From Odontesthes bonariensis (Eukaryota > Chordata > Actinopteri > Atheriniformes > Atherinopsidae): a stretch of 64,000 bases of DNA. Shown in pieces: positions 1 to 11,500 of the stretch (positions are counted from its first letter, which is position 1; every line of letters begins with the position of its first letter). The notes below the pieces were generated by a model. The model saw only the letters and a program-made list of their open reading frames with translations, had not been told where the DNA came from and did not search any database. The stretch is taken from contig NC_134515.1 in the NCBI RefSeq assembly GCF_027942865.1, positions 17,940,227-18,004,226 of the forward strand. Reading direction: 5' to 3'. The position numbers were made by a program, and so were the translations under genes.

Positions 1-962
1 ATTAACTTCCAGCTGAGTCACAATTGCGCATTAGGCTATTTACTCTGATAAGATCAACTGAGCTGCTGTGTTCCATATATAATGCGACGGTTTTGCGGCT
101 AAAAAAAGAGACGACGAGTTTCTTAGATTCTTTGGGCGTGAAGAGGGTCACAAGGCAACAAAATGTAATCAGTTTGAGAGGTATTTCTTTGGCCTGGCAT
201 GGACAATCCATGTGAAACACACGCGCGCGCGCGCGCGCGCGCACACACACACACCCCCGCCCACACTAACACCCCGACATGGGCCATATGGTAAAAAAGA
301 ATCCTGTAAAACTTACCCATTCCAACAAACGGATGAATGCCAAAGGCTCCTTCAAGGGTCCAAAGTCAAGACTGAATCCTGAGCTCAGGACTTTCTGATG
401 AAAAATAAAGAAATAAGATTAGGAGAAAGCAGTTGAACTGCTTAGAAGGTGGGCTACAGATAGGTGTGTTTCCTCAACAGTCTCCATTCATATACGCCAT
501 TAATCGTTGAGACTCTTTCTCTACGCGCCGTTACCTGGGCGACGGATTCCATCGTTTCTCCGCAGAAGACACAATAAAAACCCAAATCTCTCGTCTTTTG
601 GCTTTTGTCAGCTCTCTCTATCGAGGCTCCGAGGTCTTGTCAAACTTTTCTACAACTTCAGCGAATCGGGGCTGGTGACACGTGACCACAGCCACTGAGA
701 CACGGAGGGGGGCGCTGCTGGGAAGTGTAGAAAGTCATGTTCAGGATGTTGTACAGGATGTTAAGTTCAACGCCTGAGTAGCGCAAGCAGAAAGTTTGGC
801 TCATTATCTAAACTGATGATCACATGAAACGGATATTTATGAAAGAATGCAACAGTTGAAGGCTTATTCATAACCATTTATAAACGCAGGTTAGCCTAAC
901 CATACAAAGACGTGACATTAAGTACTGACACCAAAATATGGTTAATTATCAGCTGGAACCCT
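1..962. other. Intergenic sequence, no gene recognised
   Basis: No exon of a known protein could be read here. It holds an alternating CA/CG/CA microsatellite (about 217-254). Around 515-700 there is a more GC-rich patch with an E-box (cacgtg near 678) and a sequence near 528-541 loosely like an RFX X-box, so a distant or minus-strand promoter is possible but unsupported. Short open frames here look like chance. Confidence 0.5.
217..254. repeat. CA/CG dinucleotide microsatellite
   Basis: An uninterrupted purine/pyrimidine alternation: CA units, then about eleven CG units, then CA units. A long CG run is unusual in methylated vertebrate DNA because CpG decays, so the tract is probably young or unmethylated. 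Such sequence can adopt Z-DNA. Confidence 0.9.
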
Positions 963-971
963 CGCATTTGA
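963..971. repeat. Left target site duplication of foldback element
   Basis: cgcatttga directly abuts the left inverted-repeat tip; an identical copy abuts the right tip at 3657-3665. This fixes the element ends to the base. Confidence 0.85.
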
Positions 972-1220
972 ACTTAGGTGAAGTTAGTTTTAAGTTGGAT
1001 ATTCGACAAACATTCGACCGACATTCGCAAGCAAGCCACTCCAACATTTCAAGTGCACCCGTATTGCACACTTTACAGTAAACACACGGAGAGGACAACT
1101 GCAGCGTGCTCCAACTTCCTGTTTTCAAAATAAAATAAAAATGAAAAAAATGTGATATTTAAAGCAGAGATGAGCGACTGTGTATAAAGTTATTGAAAAT
1201 TTTGGACAGAACTGAATTGT

Positions 1221-1690
1221 AAAAATAAAAGGTGTATCTCATGTAGCAAGTGTAGTTACATGACCCCACACTGATTTGGAGTCAATTGATCACATGACCT
1301 GGAAGCTATTGAGCAAAAATGCTAATATTTACATATAAAAATTGATAAAAAATATGAACAGATCTAAAATGTAAAAATAAAAGGCGTATCTCATACAGCC
1401 AGTGTAGTTACATGATCCTACACTGATTTGGAGTCAATTGATCACAAGACCTGGAAGCTATTGAGCAAAAAGACTAATATTTACATATACAAATTATTAA
1501 AAAATATGAACAGATCTAAAATGTAAAAATAAAAGGCGTATCTCATGCAGCCAGTGTAGTTACATGACCCCACACTGATTTGGAGTCAATTGATCACAAG
1601 ACCTGGAAGCTATTGAGCAAAAAGACTAATATTTACATATTAATAAAAAATATGAACAGATCTAAAATGTAAAAATAAAAGGTGTATCTC
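1221..1690. repeat. Left subterminal tandem array, ~152-bp unit
   Basis: Three consecutive copies start at 1221, 1373 and 1525, with a partial fourth at 1671. Each carries the blocks gtagttacatga, tcaattgatcaca, agctattgagcaaaaa and gaacagatctaaaatg. Spacings are 152, 152 and 146 bp. They belong to the left arm of the foldback transposon and have inverted counterparts on the right arm. Confidence 0.9.
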
Positions 1691-1696
1691 ATAAAT

Positions 1697-2600
1697 AGTG
1701 GCATTTATTTTTGTGGCTAAGACCCTATTGGCCACAAATGTTTTGTATCTGGAGGTTTCATTTTTGACGTACTTTAGCACTGCGGTGCTGTCAGTCCAAA
1801 AGACGGAGTCAAGCAATGTCATCTGCAGCTCCTTTCTCCACAACCTGTCTGTACGTGCTGCCACTACTGCTGCTGTTAGCTCCAGTCTGGGAATGGTAAT
1901 TGGTTTTAAGGGAGCCACCCTGGCTTTTCCCATGACGAGGATGTTGCACAGCTTTCCATCACTGTTGCGCAACAGTAGGTAAGTAGCTGTCCCATAACCA
2001 ACCTCACTTGCGTCTGCGAAATGATGTAGCTGGGCAGAAGCTACAGTGCCAAAGTCCACAGGCTTAAAACATCTGCTGATCTTAAAATCCTCAAGTAGGT
2101 GGAGTTCCTGTATCCAATTTGTCCACTCCAGCGCCATGGGCGGGGGTACGACCTCATCCCATCCAAGGCCTTTCCTACACAGCTCCTGCAAAATTAGCTT
2201 GGCTTTTAGCATCACTGGCACAAGCACTCCAAGCGGGTTGTAAATGGAACTGACCACAGACAAGATCCCTCTACGGGTCAAAGGTCGATCTTGGATTGAA
2301 ATCTTGAACCTGAATGCATCTGATTGTACACACCATTGTACACCCAGGACTCTCTCAACAGGGAGGGTGTCATGGTCCAGATCCATCTCCTTTACATCCA
2401 CTGCCCTCTCCTCTTCAGGAATTGCAGCCAACACATTTCTAATGTTACTTATCCACTTCTTTAGCTGAAAGCCACCTCTGGCGCAAATGGCTCGAAGGTT
2501 GTGATAAAGAACAATAGCCTCAGACTCCAAGGGTACTGAGGCAAGACAATCATCCACGTAGAAGCTGTGCATACTGGCATCCGCCACCTGCTGACTGAAG
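1697..2600 (-). mobile_element. Fossil BEL/Pao retroelement pol fragment
   Basis: Read on the minus strand, this segment resembles the pol polyprotein of BEL/Pao LTR retrotransposons. It begins near the reverse transcriptase YVDD motif and runs through the peptidase-A17 / RNase H-like part, with family-like wording such as SIYNPLG and IPRLELTAA. No LTRs, gag, integrase or other pol parts are present, so it is an incomplete, broken fossil. It occupies exactly the space between the inverted tandem arrays of the foldback element, so it either inserted there or was captured by it. Age is unknown; it is at least as old as the last transposition of its carrier. Confidence 0.75.
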
Positions 2601-2609
2601 GGATCATGT

Positions 2610-3400
2610 AACTACACTGGCTTTATGAGATACACCTTTTATTTTTATATTTTAGATCTGTTCATATTTTTTATTAATTTTTTTTATGTAAATATTAGCA
2701 TTTTTGCTCAATAGCTTCCAGGTCTTGTGATCAATTGACTCCAAATCATTGTGGGATCATGTAACTACACTGGCTGCATGAGATAAGCCTTTTATTTTTA
2801 CATTTTAGATCTGTTCATATTTTTTATTAATTTTTATATGTAAATATTAGTATTTTTGCTCAATAGCTTCCAGGTCTTGTGATCAATTGACTCCAAATCA
2901 TTGTAGGATCATGTAACTACACTGGCTGCATGAGATAAGCCTTTTATTTTTACATTTTAGATCTGTTCATATTTTTTATCAATTTTTATATGTAAATATT
3001 AGCATTTTTGCTCAATAGCTTCCAGGTCATGTGATCAATTGACTCCAAATCAGTGTGGGGTCATGTAACTACACTGGCTTTATGAGATACGGCTATTATT
3101 TTTACATTTTAGATCTGTTCATATTTTTTATTAATTTTTATATGTAAATATTAGCATTTTTGCTCAATAGCTTCCAGGTCTTGTGATCAATTGACTCCAA
3201 ATCATTGTGGGATCATGTAACTACACTGGCTGCATGAGATAAGCCTTTTATTTTTACATTTTAGATCTGTTCATATTTTTTATTAATTTTTATATGTAAA
3301 TATTAGCATTTTTGCTCAATAGCTTCCAGGTCTTGTGATCAATTGACTCCAAATCATTGTAGGATCATGTAACTACACTTGCTACATGAGATACACCTTT
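2610..3400. repeat. Right subterminal tandem array, ~152-bp unit
   Basis: Five full inverted copies of the left-arm unit, marked by the shared atgagata block at 2625, 2778, 2930, 3082 and 3234, with the final one at 3386 leading into the outer arm. Spacings are 152-153 bp. The array has two more units than the left arm, so copy number has changed by unequal exchange or slippage. Confidence 0.9.
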
Positions 3401-3656
3401 TATTTTTACAATTCAGTTCTGTCCAAAATTTTCAATAACTTTATACACAGTCGCTCATCTCTGCTTTAAATATCACATTTATTTCATTTTTATTTTATTT
3501 TGAAAACAGGAAGTTGGAGCACGCTGCAGTCGTCCTCTCCGTGTGTTTACTGTAAAGTGTGCAATACGGGTGCACTTGAAATGTTGGAGTGGCTTGCTTG
3601 CGAATGTCTGTCGAATGTCTGTCGAATATCCAACTTAAAACTAACTTCACCTAAGT

Positions 3657-3665
3657 CGCATTTGA
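3657..3665. repeat. Right target site duplication of foldback element
   Basis: cgcatttga, identical to 963-971. Confidence 0.85.
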
Positions 3666-4400
3666 CCATATTCTCAACGGGATATATCAGGTACGAACTC
3701 GCTTCTGAAAGAGCTAAAAGTAGCACAAAGTTTATTCCAACATTCCTGACACTACAAGGGCCCTGCATACAATAATAATAATAATCTAAGCCATATAAAG
3801 ACCATATATCCCCCGCTTTTTATTGAACAGTTTTAATTTATTTCTTTAGCTTGATATCTTTATTAATTTTATGCATGCATGTGTGTACAGTATGCTCTGT
3901 ATATACAATATACACTGCCTAGTCAAAAGTAAATACATGAATGATTGAACGTCTATATTTATTTTAAAAAACCAATACCTTGATTACTACCTCCATACAA
4001 TTTTTTCTCTTAGGATGTATTTCTCTTAAAGGTAGGGTAGGAGATCCTGGATTTTGAGTCCAGCGAAGCTGCATTTTGAAAATACACAGGTAAAAAGTCC
4101 CAACCCTTTTCTTCACTTTCCCCCCGATGGCACGCCTCTAGAGTACATGAACGCGCACGAGCACGAAGGTGCACGAGCGCTGTTCTGACAGCAAGCATCG
4201 ATCGTTGCCGTATTTAGTATTTAGTATTTAGTATATGATAACTATACGTTTTAAACTGATGGATGTGGTTTACCCTATGACAAACATTGTCAACTGGTTG
4301 ATCTTAACTGTGATCAGCCACAATAACCAACTGTGGGACCTTGTAGACAGTGTGTGGTTGTAGAAGCACCAAAAGGGCAAAAAGCCTGAATACCTAAGTG

Positions 4401-4764
4401 CAGGGGCGAGGCCAGGGTATTTTTAGTGGTGCCAAGGCACCACCATGAGATAGCTTGGCACCCCTTGGCTCAGCACATTTATTTTCTAGCATTTGTTTTT
4501 GTTTTAACTCTTTTCTCCCAAAATAAATGTTGAGTTATCTTCAATATTTGTCTCAGGCTCTCTGTTATCCCTGTCAAGCCACAGTCTTTTGAAATGAAGA
4601 GGTCAAAATTGAATGTTGGAGGGGAAAACACTACTCAAAGCAAAACTAATACGGCTCCAAAATTTATAAATGTACTAGTTCGCCTCAATTAGTGAGAAAT
4701 AATGTGCCTCTGTGAGCACTGGGGGCTGGGCACCACTAAAGACCAGATCCTAAAATCGCCCCTG
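4401..4764. mobile_element. hAT-type MITE with 8-bp target duplication
   Basis: A 364-bp element with ends caggggcga and tcgcccctg, followed inside by further imperfect inverted similarity (tagtggtgcc near the left end, its complement near the right). The exact 8-bp repeat cctaagtg lies at 4393-4400 and 4765-4772. CAGGGGyG ends with 8-bp duplications are typical of hAT elements. There is no coding capacity, so it would need a transposase supplied elsewhere. Confidence 0.85.
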
Positions 4765-4772
4765 CCTAAGTG

Positions 4773-7700
4773 TATATTCTATATTGCAGCATGTAGTTAT
4801 TCATAAATCATGATTAAACATATGCTGTTATACACACACACTCATAGATACGAGTACAGCCAGGTGTAAACGGACTGGCCAAAAAAAGCCTGATGAATCC
4901 AGGAAAACGTCGTGCCCATGCCATTAGAGGAATAAATCTGTTGATGGAAAGATCTGGTCCTTCATTATATTCAGGCCATCAGTTTACATAATTTTTTGGG
5001 CGCATAATGTTGCTGAACTTACACCTGGCCAAGTGGAGAAACAAAAACATTTCTGCGGCACAGAGAGCGCCTGATAGAAGAGGAGCCTCGATCGTTCTTC
5101 AGTGGAACAAGTCACCAACAGACCCAGTCCTACTAATTAATCACGGGCCTTGGGAAGATAGATAACCAACAAGCCAATGCACATAAATAAGATCAACGTT
5201 GCTTTGTGGAGAAAGAAGAACCTTACAGCATAACAATTATCTGTGCAGCACTCAAGATGCCATTTCTCATAGAAAGGCACATGACAGCCTTCTATGAATT
5301 TGCCCCCCCCCCCCAAAAAAAACACACCCAAATGACTCACAGACCACGAGCACCAAAATCCTCTGATCTTATGAAATATCGCTCTGTGTTCTGGGAAGAT
5401 GCTTTTTCTGTGATAGGTATTGGGAGATTATCTAGGACAGAGGGGAAGGATACAGGAACTAGAGAAAACATTTCCCAATACCTTCCTCATGATCACACCT
5501 TTTTAAAAAACAAACAAACCCTCAGGGTGCTGAACAGGTTCGACTGGTTTTATTACTTTCATGCTGCTTCCAAAAAATGGTTGGAAGCTGGCAACTATTT
5601 GATTCACACTACAACTGCCAGTTTACATATTTTTTAATGATTCGGGTTCTTAAAAAAAGTGGTCTCTCAATCTTTTAAGTAGGTGCCACAATATGAAAAC
5701 TGACTTTGTCATGAACTCACATGATAAACTAACATTTAAATGAGCAAAGTGGAGCAATGCTCCAGTGGCATGCAATGAATCGACAGTTACAGAAGAAGTA
5801 TCACCAGAGGTCACCAGTTCCAGAGTCGTTATGTGATGTTAACTATTAAGCGGACTCTGTGAAGGCAAAGGGTGCCATGTGCCACCCATTACTCCCATCA
5901 GAGTGGACTCATTCACATGCAGGCTCTCCTTGTGATTCCCTCAGCTTGGGTCTCATCCTGACCTTCGTAAGCAGGAAAAAATAGGCTGGATGTGGTTCTT
6001 TGCAGTTCTCGTCCTAACAGAGCACATCTCGAAGGAATAAAAGTGGCTTTGTTCTCCACCTTTTAGCTGTTGAGTAGGCTGCCCGGGGGGGAGGGGCTGC
6101 AGCCCACTTGTACACTCCCTTTGTAGAGGAATGCAGCTCTACAGATTGTTTGATTTTCTGCTTTAATTCGGGCAATCCAGTAATACAGAAGCAAGATAAG
6201 CATGGAATATACTCAGTTGTCCAGGAAGGCTCATTTGAGTGTTTGTAAGTGGTAGATTTGAATTCAGTGTTTCAGTGATTGAAACTTGTATGACAGCTTT
6301 TTATTTTAGACTGATTAACATGACACCGTTTTCGTTGTGTTTCTGTTTCAGGTTCACAGACCCGTTGGACTGGTTGTGCCATGAGGAAAACAAATACTTA
6401 GCATGATGTGCCGATCCAGTCATTCCATCTTTTATCAGCAGTTTCAGTTTGTATGATAAGGCAGTAATGTTTCTTGTTGTGCAGCAGAAGGTTTGCAGAG
6501 GGAAGGACAACTTAAACTCCACACTGGTACATAAGAGTCTCAGTGTCTGCGGTGTCTGAAGTTGGAATAGATTCAGCCATGACAACGATGGGTGATGGTC
6601 TTTTTTTTTCTTTTTTTTTTGCAACACATGACCACTAATCACGGGTTTGGTATGGCACACTATACCATTACTTGTCCAAATTGAATCAGTGCAATATGAC
6701 TCAGAGCAGTTGTCAAAATTTAAAATTTATGCTGTGAGTAAGGCAGGAAAAAGGTCCCCTCCAACTAGATTAGAAGATTATCAGCTCTCTTAAAACTCTG
6801 TTTTACCACTGATGGATTAAATAAACATTGTTAAATCTGATGTAACAAGGATTATTTTCCGTATTAAAAACATTTTTTTTACAACAATTTTAGTTTGATT
6901 GATATTTGTCTGATACTCTGCAGTTATTTCAAATATTCTGTTTTCACAGGATTTTCATGCTCCTCTGGTGGAGGGGGATTACTCCATTTCAGCATGATTT
7001 AATCTCTTGTTTGAGCTTTCCAACCGAGCCAGAGATTTAATCCACGGTGGGGCTGCATCTAAGGAAATGTCAGTTTTTCACAACACATGCTTTACTTGTT
7101 AAGATTAATTTAGCACATTTTTAATATCAACAAAAAATGGCTCTTAGAGTAATGATTAGTGCTAAGGGATGCACAACCACGTATGACATGTCATCTGTAG
7201 CAACTCATAAAGACCAGTCAAGGTCAGATTGTTCAAACCTCAAAGAAGGAAGCAATTAGAAATGTCAATTATTTCTTTGCGTTTTTTTTACACACAAGTT
7301 GTTGTACTTTTATGTCATATGGTAATTCTGCTGCAGGATCTCTGCAGGAGATTTGATGTTCGCTGTAACTAGGTCAGCTAAATCATCAAAAAATCCAATG
7401 TTATGCTTGCCAAATTTCAGTCATGCTGTGTATAAACAAAAGTTAATGAACAATGGCTCTGAATTCAAAGCACACATTTTCACCTGCTAATTCTGTATTT
7501 AACTAAAACGTCAAATATAAGTGGAAACAATATCATCATGCAATGCTGACATACAGTCAAGTGAAACGTAAAGGACCATATCATTATCATTATCATTTAT
7601 TCTTTTCCCCCCACATACAACTGTATATTTCTTTCTTTGTTGGTTTTCATCATTTTTTGATATGATGCTTCTCTTTTATAACCTTTGACAAAACAATGTC

Positions 7701-8370
7701 CTGCAGAAATTATTGAAGTTTTTGTCCTTCATTATTATATAGCTTCTGAATGGCTTTGAGTGCATTTGAGGAGGAAAAACGCCTTTTATCTTTACGGGGG
7801 ACTTTGGGAAAAATAAAATGCAAACTTCAAACGTCTCTCTCCCTCTCTCTGCCACATACAAAGACACACTCGCAGAAACATCTTCATATATATCTAACCA
7901 CCTGTTAAATGTGGTAGAAAGCTAAATAATTTAAAGGGTCTGCTAACCCATTAAGTTTCAGTTCATCTGTTACTGTAGGAATGAATAGTACCACATTTGA
8001 CCCCTTGTATTTAACAGTGGTTAAAAAATATTATTTTATGCTTTCAAATAAGTTCTCACAGGATGGAGCTGCATGCTAGTATCATTCAACCTATCATGAT
8101 TGTCCTTTTGACAGCTAATTATGCAGTTTCTCTGGTGACCCGCCTTTTCACAAACTAACCAGTCAGTGAAGTGGAGAGGCGGTTCAGAATGGATGACCAG
8201 CCAATCACAGTGCGCTCTCTTAATAGAGCAGTACGACCTGCAAGCACAATTTCTATGCTCGTTACAGTGTATCCTGTCGGAGATGGAGTAGCAGTGCGAA
8301 CAATTGCTGTTAAACACACAGATTAATGTACGATAAATTGTGTTTTTTTCCCCCCCAGCATTGATATTTT
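4773..8370. other. Intergenic sequence upstream of sort1
   Basis: No protein-coding exon or RNA gene was recognised. It contains short homopolymers (poly-C/poly-A near 5289-5315, poly-T near 6600-6620) and AT-rich sequence. A block around 4850-5640 looks like old repeat DNA but no family could be named. The part after about 8150 belongs to the sort1 promoter. Confidence 0.5.
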
Positions 8371-8593
8371 TTCGGGTAGGCGGCGAAACAGGAGACGCTT
8401 TGAGGACGCTTCGTGTTTTTAAAGACCGAAATAGTCGCTGTCACTGGACGACTACTGTTTTGTTGATGTCATCCGCGGCAAAGCTGTAGCGACAGTCAGT
8501 TGCCGTACAAGACAAGGATAAACAAAGACTGGTTTTGGGGTTGTGCTTTGCTCCTTTGTTGCGCTGTGTTTGTCACTTTTAGCAGCAGCGAGG
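8190..8593 (+). promoter_or_regulatory. sort1: sort1 promoter and 5' UTR region
   Basis: A CCAAT box in the strong NF-Y context agCCAATcAc lies at 8201-8205, about 390 bp before the start codon. GC content rises toward the start codon and no TATA box is evident. The transcription start is not visible from sequence alone. Confidence 0.45.
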
Positions 8594-11500
8594 ATGGGAC
8601 TTTTGCTCCACGGTATCCTGCTGCTTTCTGTGTGCACTTTCGCTGCCGGCTTAGATTTTGAGCAGGGCTCCAAACCTTTCGGACAGTCGGTTTTCCTGAG
8701 GCACTCGAACATTAAAGAGAGAGCCGCGAACATCGTGAAGAGGTCCCTGCCTGCGTGGCTGGCCGCATCACCAAATCACCAGATAAAACGAAGAAGCACC
8801 GAGCAGGGCGACTCGTGTAAAGCGCTTCAAGGATACGACACCAAGTTGCCAGACAACACCCACAGTGTAAGTTACCAACTGAGGTCCTGTTTCATGTTGC
8901 ATGTCTGTCTGACAATTAAATGAGCCCAGTGAGGAAGATGCGCAGGTGTTTACCAGGTGCACGGACAGGCCTAATCAGCTATTCAGTGTGGTGAGACACA
9001 CCGCTACTAATGGGCTGTTTTCCACTCACCTGTAAGCCTTCAAGCCTGGGTTAACAGCATACGGTACCTAAATACCTCATTGACACAAAAGATATGTGCA
9101 GTGCTTTTCACGCCACACCTTTCTCCAAGTTTAGTCATTTCATCAGTTTTGCCACCTGTGTTGTCATGATTTCGAACCTGGAGCTACGCATTTTAGTCCA
9201 GCATTTGGGTCAACTGAAGGACAAGCAGACCAGTTTCCCTCTACAAAGGTTGCTCTGGTGGTTATGACCCATATCTTTGTCTTCTCGAGCACGCAGCTGT
9301 ATTCTGTATTTAACCTTCCCACTCTCCTCCGCTTCACTGAGAGCGAAATCTGCCTGAATGTTGACAAGAAAATTGGCCCAGGGGAAACCATGTGACTGGC
9401 TGTGTGGTTCTTATTTTGTAATTAAAAGCTCTGCTTGTGCGGCTGTGGAAACGGTTAGCAAACAGGAAGTCTTGTTGGGATATACTGACGAATATGTTTG
9501 TTTGTTCTTTCTCTCCAGCACAGAAACTAACCAGGAAGAGAAAACACCCTCATTAGCAGAGCTTATGAAATATCTACTATACTCTCCACAAAATAAACAA
9601 AGAGACTTCATGCCTTTCATCAGAACCCTGTGCGGTTTATTTGCCTATCTCCTTGCTGCCTTGTGCTCGACTTTGCATTGCAGTCTTTGCACAGTTGGCC
9701 CCAGTAATCTGAGGTTGAGAGAATTCCTGGAGGCTGAGCCTAGGTTACTGCTTTAGGTCCCACCGGCACTGGAGCTGCTCATAGGACGAGCTGCTTCGAA
9801 CAGTGCGTGAGAGGAAAACTGGGCCTCTGAATGGTTTTTATAGAATTAGAATTTGTACATCAGGCAGCAGGTGCCAATGAAAGCACAAGAGTCTTCCTCA
9901 ATTATCCTTGCCAAATGTATTCCATTTGCACACAATTATAGTTTGAATTATAGTAAAATCCTTCATCTGTTGGGGTTTAGAAGTCTGCTGAGAGCTGTAA
10001 AAAGGAAATGCATTGCCAGTCCAACCAAAAATAGGCTGTCTAGAGGCAAAAAGCATAAATAGATGTTAGCTGCAGTTTATAATTGTTTGGGGCTTTGAAT
10101 GTTTGATTGTGTTTTACATGTATGACCATGATTGTCCTCTTTTCCTCAGTACACCTTCAATGATCTGAGTGGGTCAGTGTCGCTGGCCTGGGTGGGAGAT
10201 GGCACAGGGGTGAGTGTTGTACCCAATCTGACATGAGTAGGTCAAACATAGCTGGCTAATTTGGCGTTGGGTAATGAGTAATGAGTTCCCTCAGTCTCAT
10301 GCGCAATCTTAAAAGATACATGGCTGATTCTCCTCAAGCTTAACCTTCCTTCTACACAGGTCATTCTGGCCCTGACAACTTTTCAGGTGCCCTTTTTCAT
10401 GATAAGACTTGGACAGTCCAAACTTTATCGCAGGTAAGTCTCATGTGCTCAGCTTTTTTTGGCAAAGTGCATAGTTTGAATAAGATTTACATCTAATTTT
10501 GCTGCAACCGCCTGTCTGCCAGCGAGAACTACGGCAAGTCATTTCAGGATGTGACCAACTTAATCAACAACACCTTCATCAGATCAGAGTTTGGCATTGC
10601 AATTGGCCCAGAGAACTCGGGAAAGGTAAGCCATGTCCCCCTAAAGTCATCATATTCACTTCATGTGTTCATCTTGTGGTTATGCGAACATAGCAGCACT
10701 GCAACGTCTCCTGTAAAGACACTTTTGGACTCTGGCTTTCAGGTGATCCTGACAGGTGAAGTATCTGGAGGTCAGGAATCTCGGATTTTTGTCTCTGATG
10801 ACTTTGGAAAGACATTTACCCACCGGGACTTGCCTTTCAACCCCCTGAGGCAGATCACATACAATCCTGAGAACTCAAATGTGCTGACAGTCCTCAGCAA
10901 CGATGTAAGTCGTAAATCCTGAAGAAGCTCCTTTCTTTTTTTTTTAAATGTGGAGAGAAAGCGGTTAGTATTGATAAGCTAGAAAGCCCAAGTTATGCAT
11001 ATGCATATCTCAGACAACATCTATACTTTATGCAATTGGGACATTCCATCTCAAGTCACCCAGAGCATCCAATCTAAAATTTGGTAATATTTGGGGGGGG
11101 CTAAAAAGGCCTAATTATATAATAGACAAATCCTAAATATTAGAGCCATTTGGATACCAGTCATAAAGTAAAGTTTAGTTTAATAGAGCACAAAATTTTA
11201 ATAGATTTGATATATTTTGCATTCGAGAAGATGGCTCCACAATAAAACTTCAAATGTAAATGGATTGAGCAACGGTTAATAGAAAACAAGGGAACAAACT
11301 AAATGAAGAAGTATTTATTTTCAGTCTTGTAAAGTAATAAAATGTCCAGTAAAATGTTATTTTCTTGGCTAAAATACATTTATTAACAGCTGGACTACAC
11401 CTACATACATTACAACATTCACCTTTCAACTTAAAAGTAAATATTAGAGTTCTACCATCATCAGGTTAAAAAAAAACATATATACGATGGGGGGAAAACA

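Larger units (their letters stand above)
972..3656. mobile_element. Foldback DNA transposon, 9-bp target duplication
   Basis: A 2685-bp non-autonomous element with very long composite inverted repeats. The outer arms (972 to about 1225, and about 3400-3656 on the other strand) are nearly identical over roughly 250 bp. Inside them lie tandem units of about 152 bp: three on the left (unit starts 1221, 1373, 1525) and five in the opposite orientation on the right (2625-3386). The exact repeat cgcatttga flanks both ends (963-971 and 3657-3665), a 9-bp target site duplication. That size fits Mutator-like elements and foldback elements; hAT and P make 8 bp, Tc1 makes TA. The centre holds a piece of an unrelated retroelement. 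No transposase of its own is visible. The near-identical arms suggest recent activity. Confidence 0.85.

Noticed and set aside
1221-1690. Regular repeats that could suggest a CRISPR array
   Set aside because: The 152-bp units are contiguous without unique spacers, lie inside inverted arms of a transposon, and the DNA is vertebrate.
4850-5640. Possible gene or transposon upstream of sort1
   Set aside because: A 143-codon frame runs through poly-C/poly-A and matches nothing; no ends or family wording could be confirmed.
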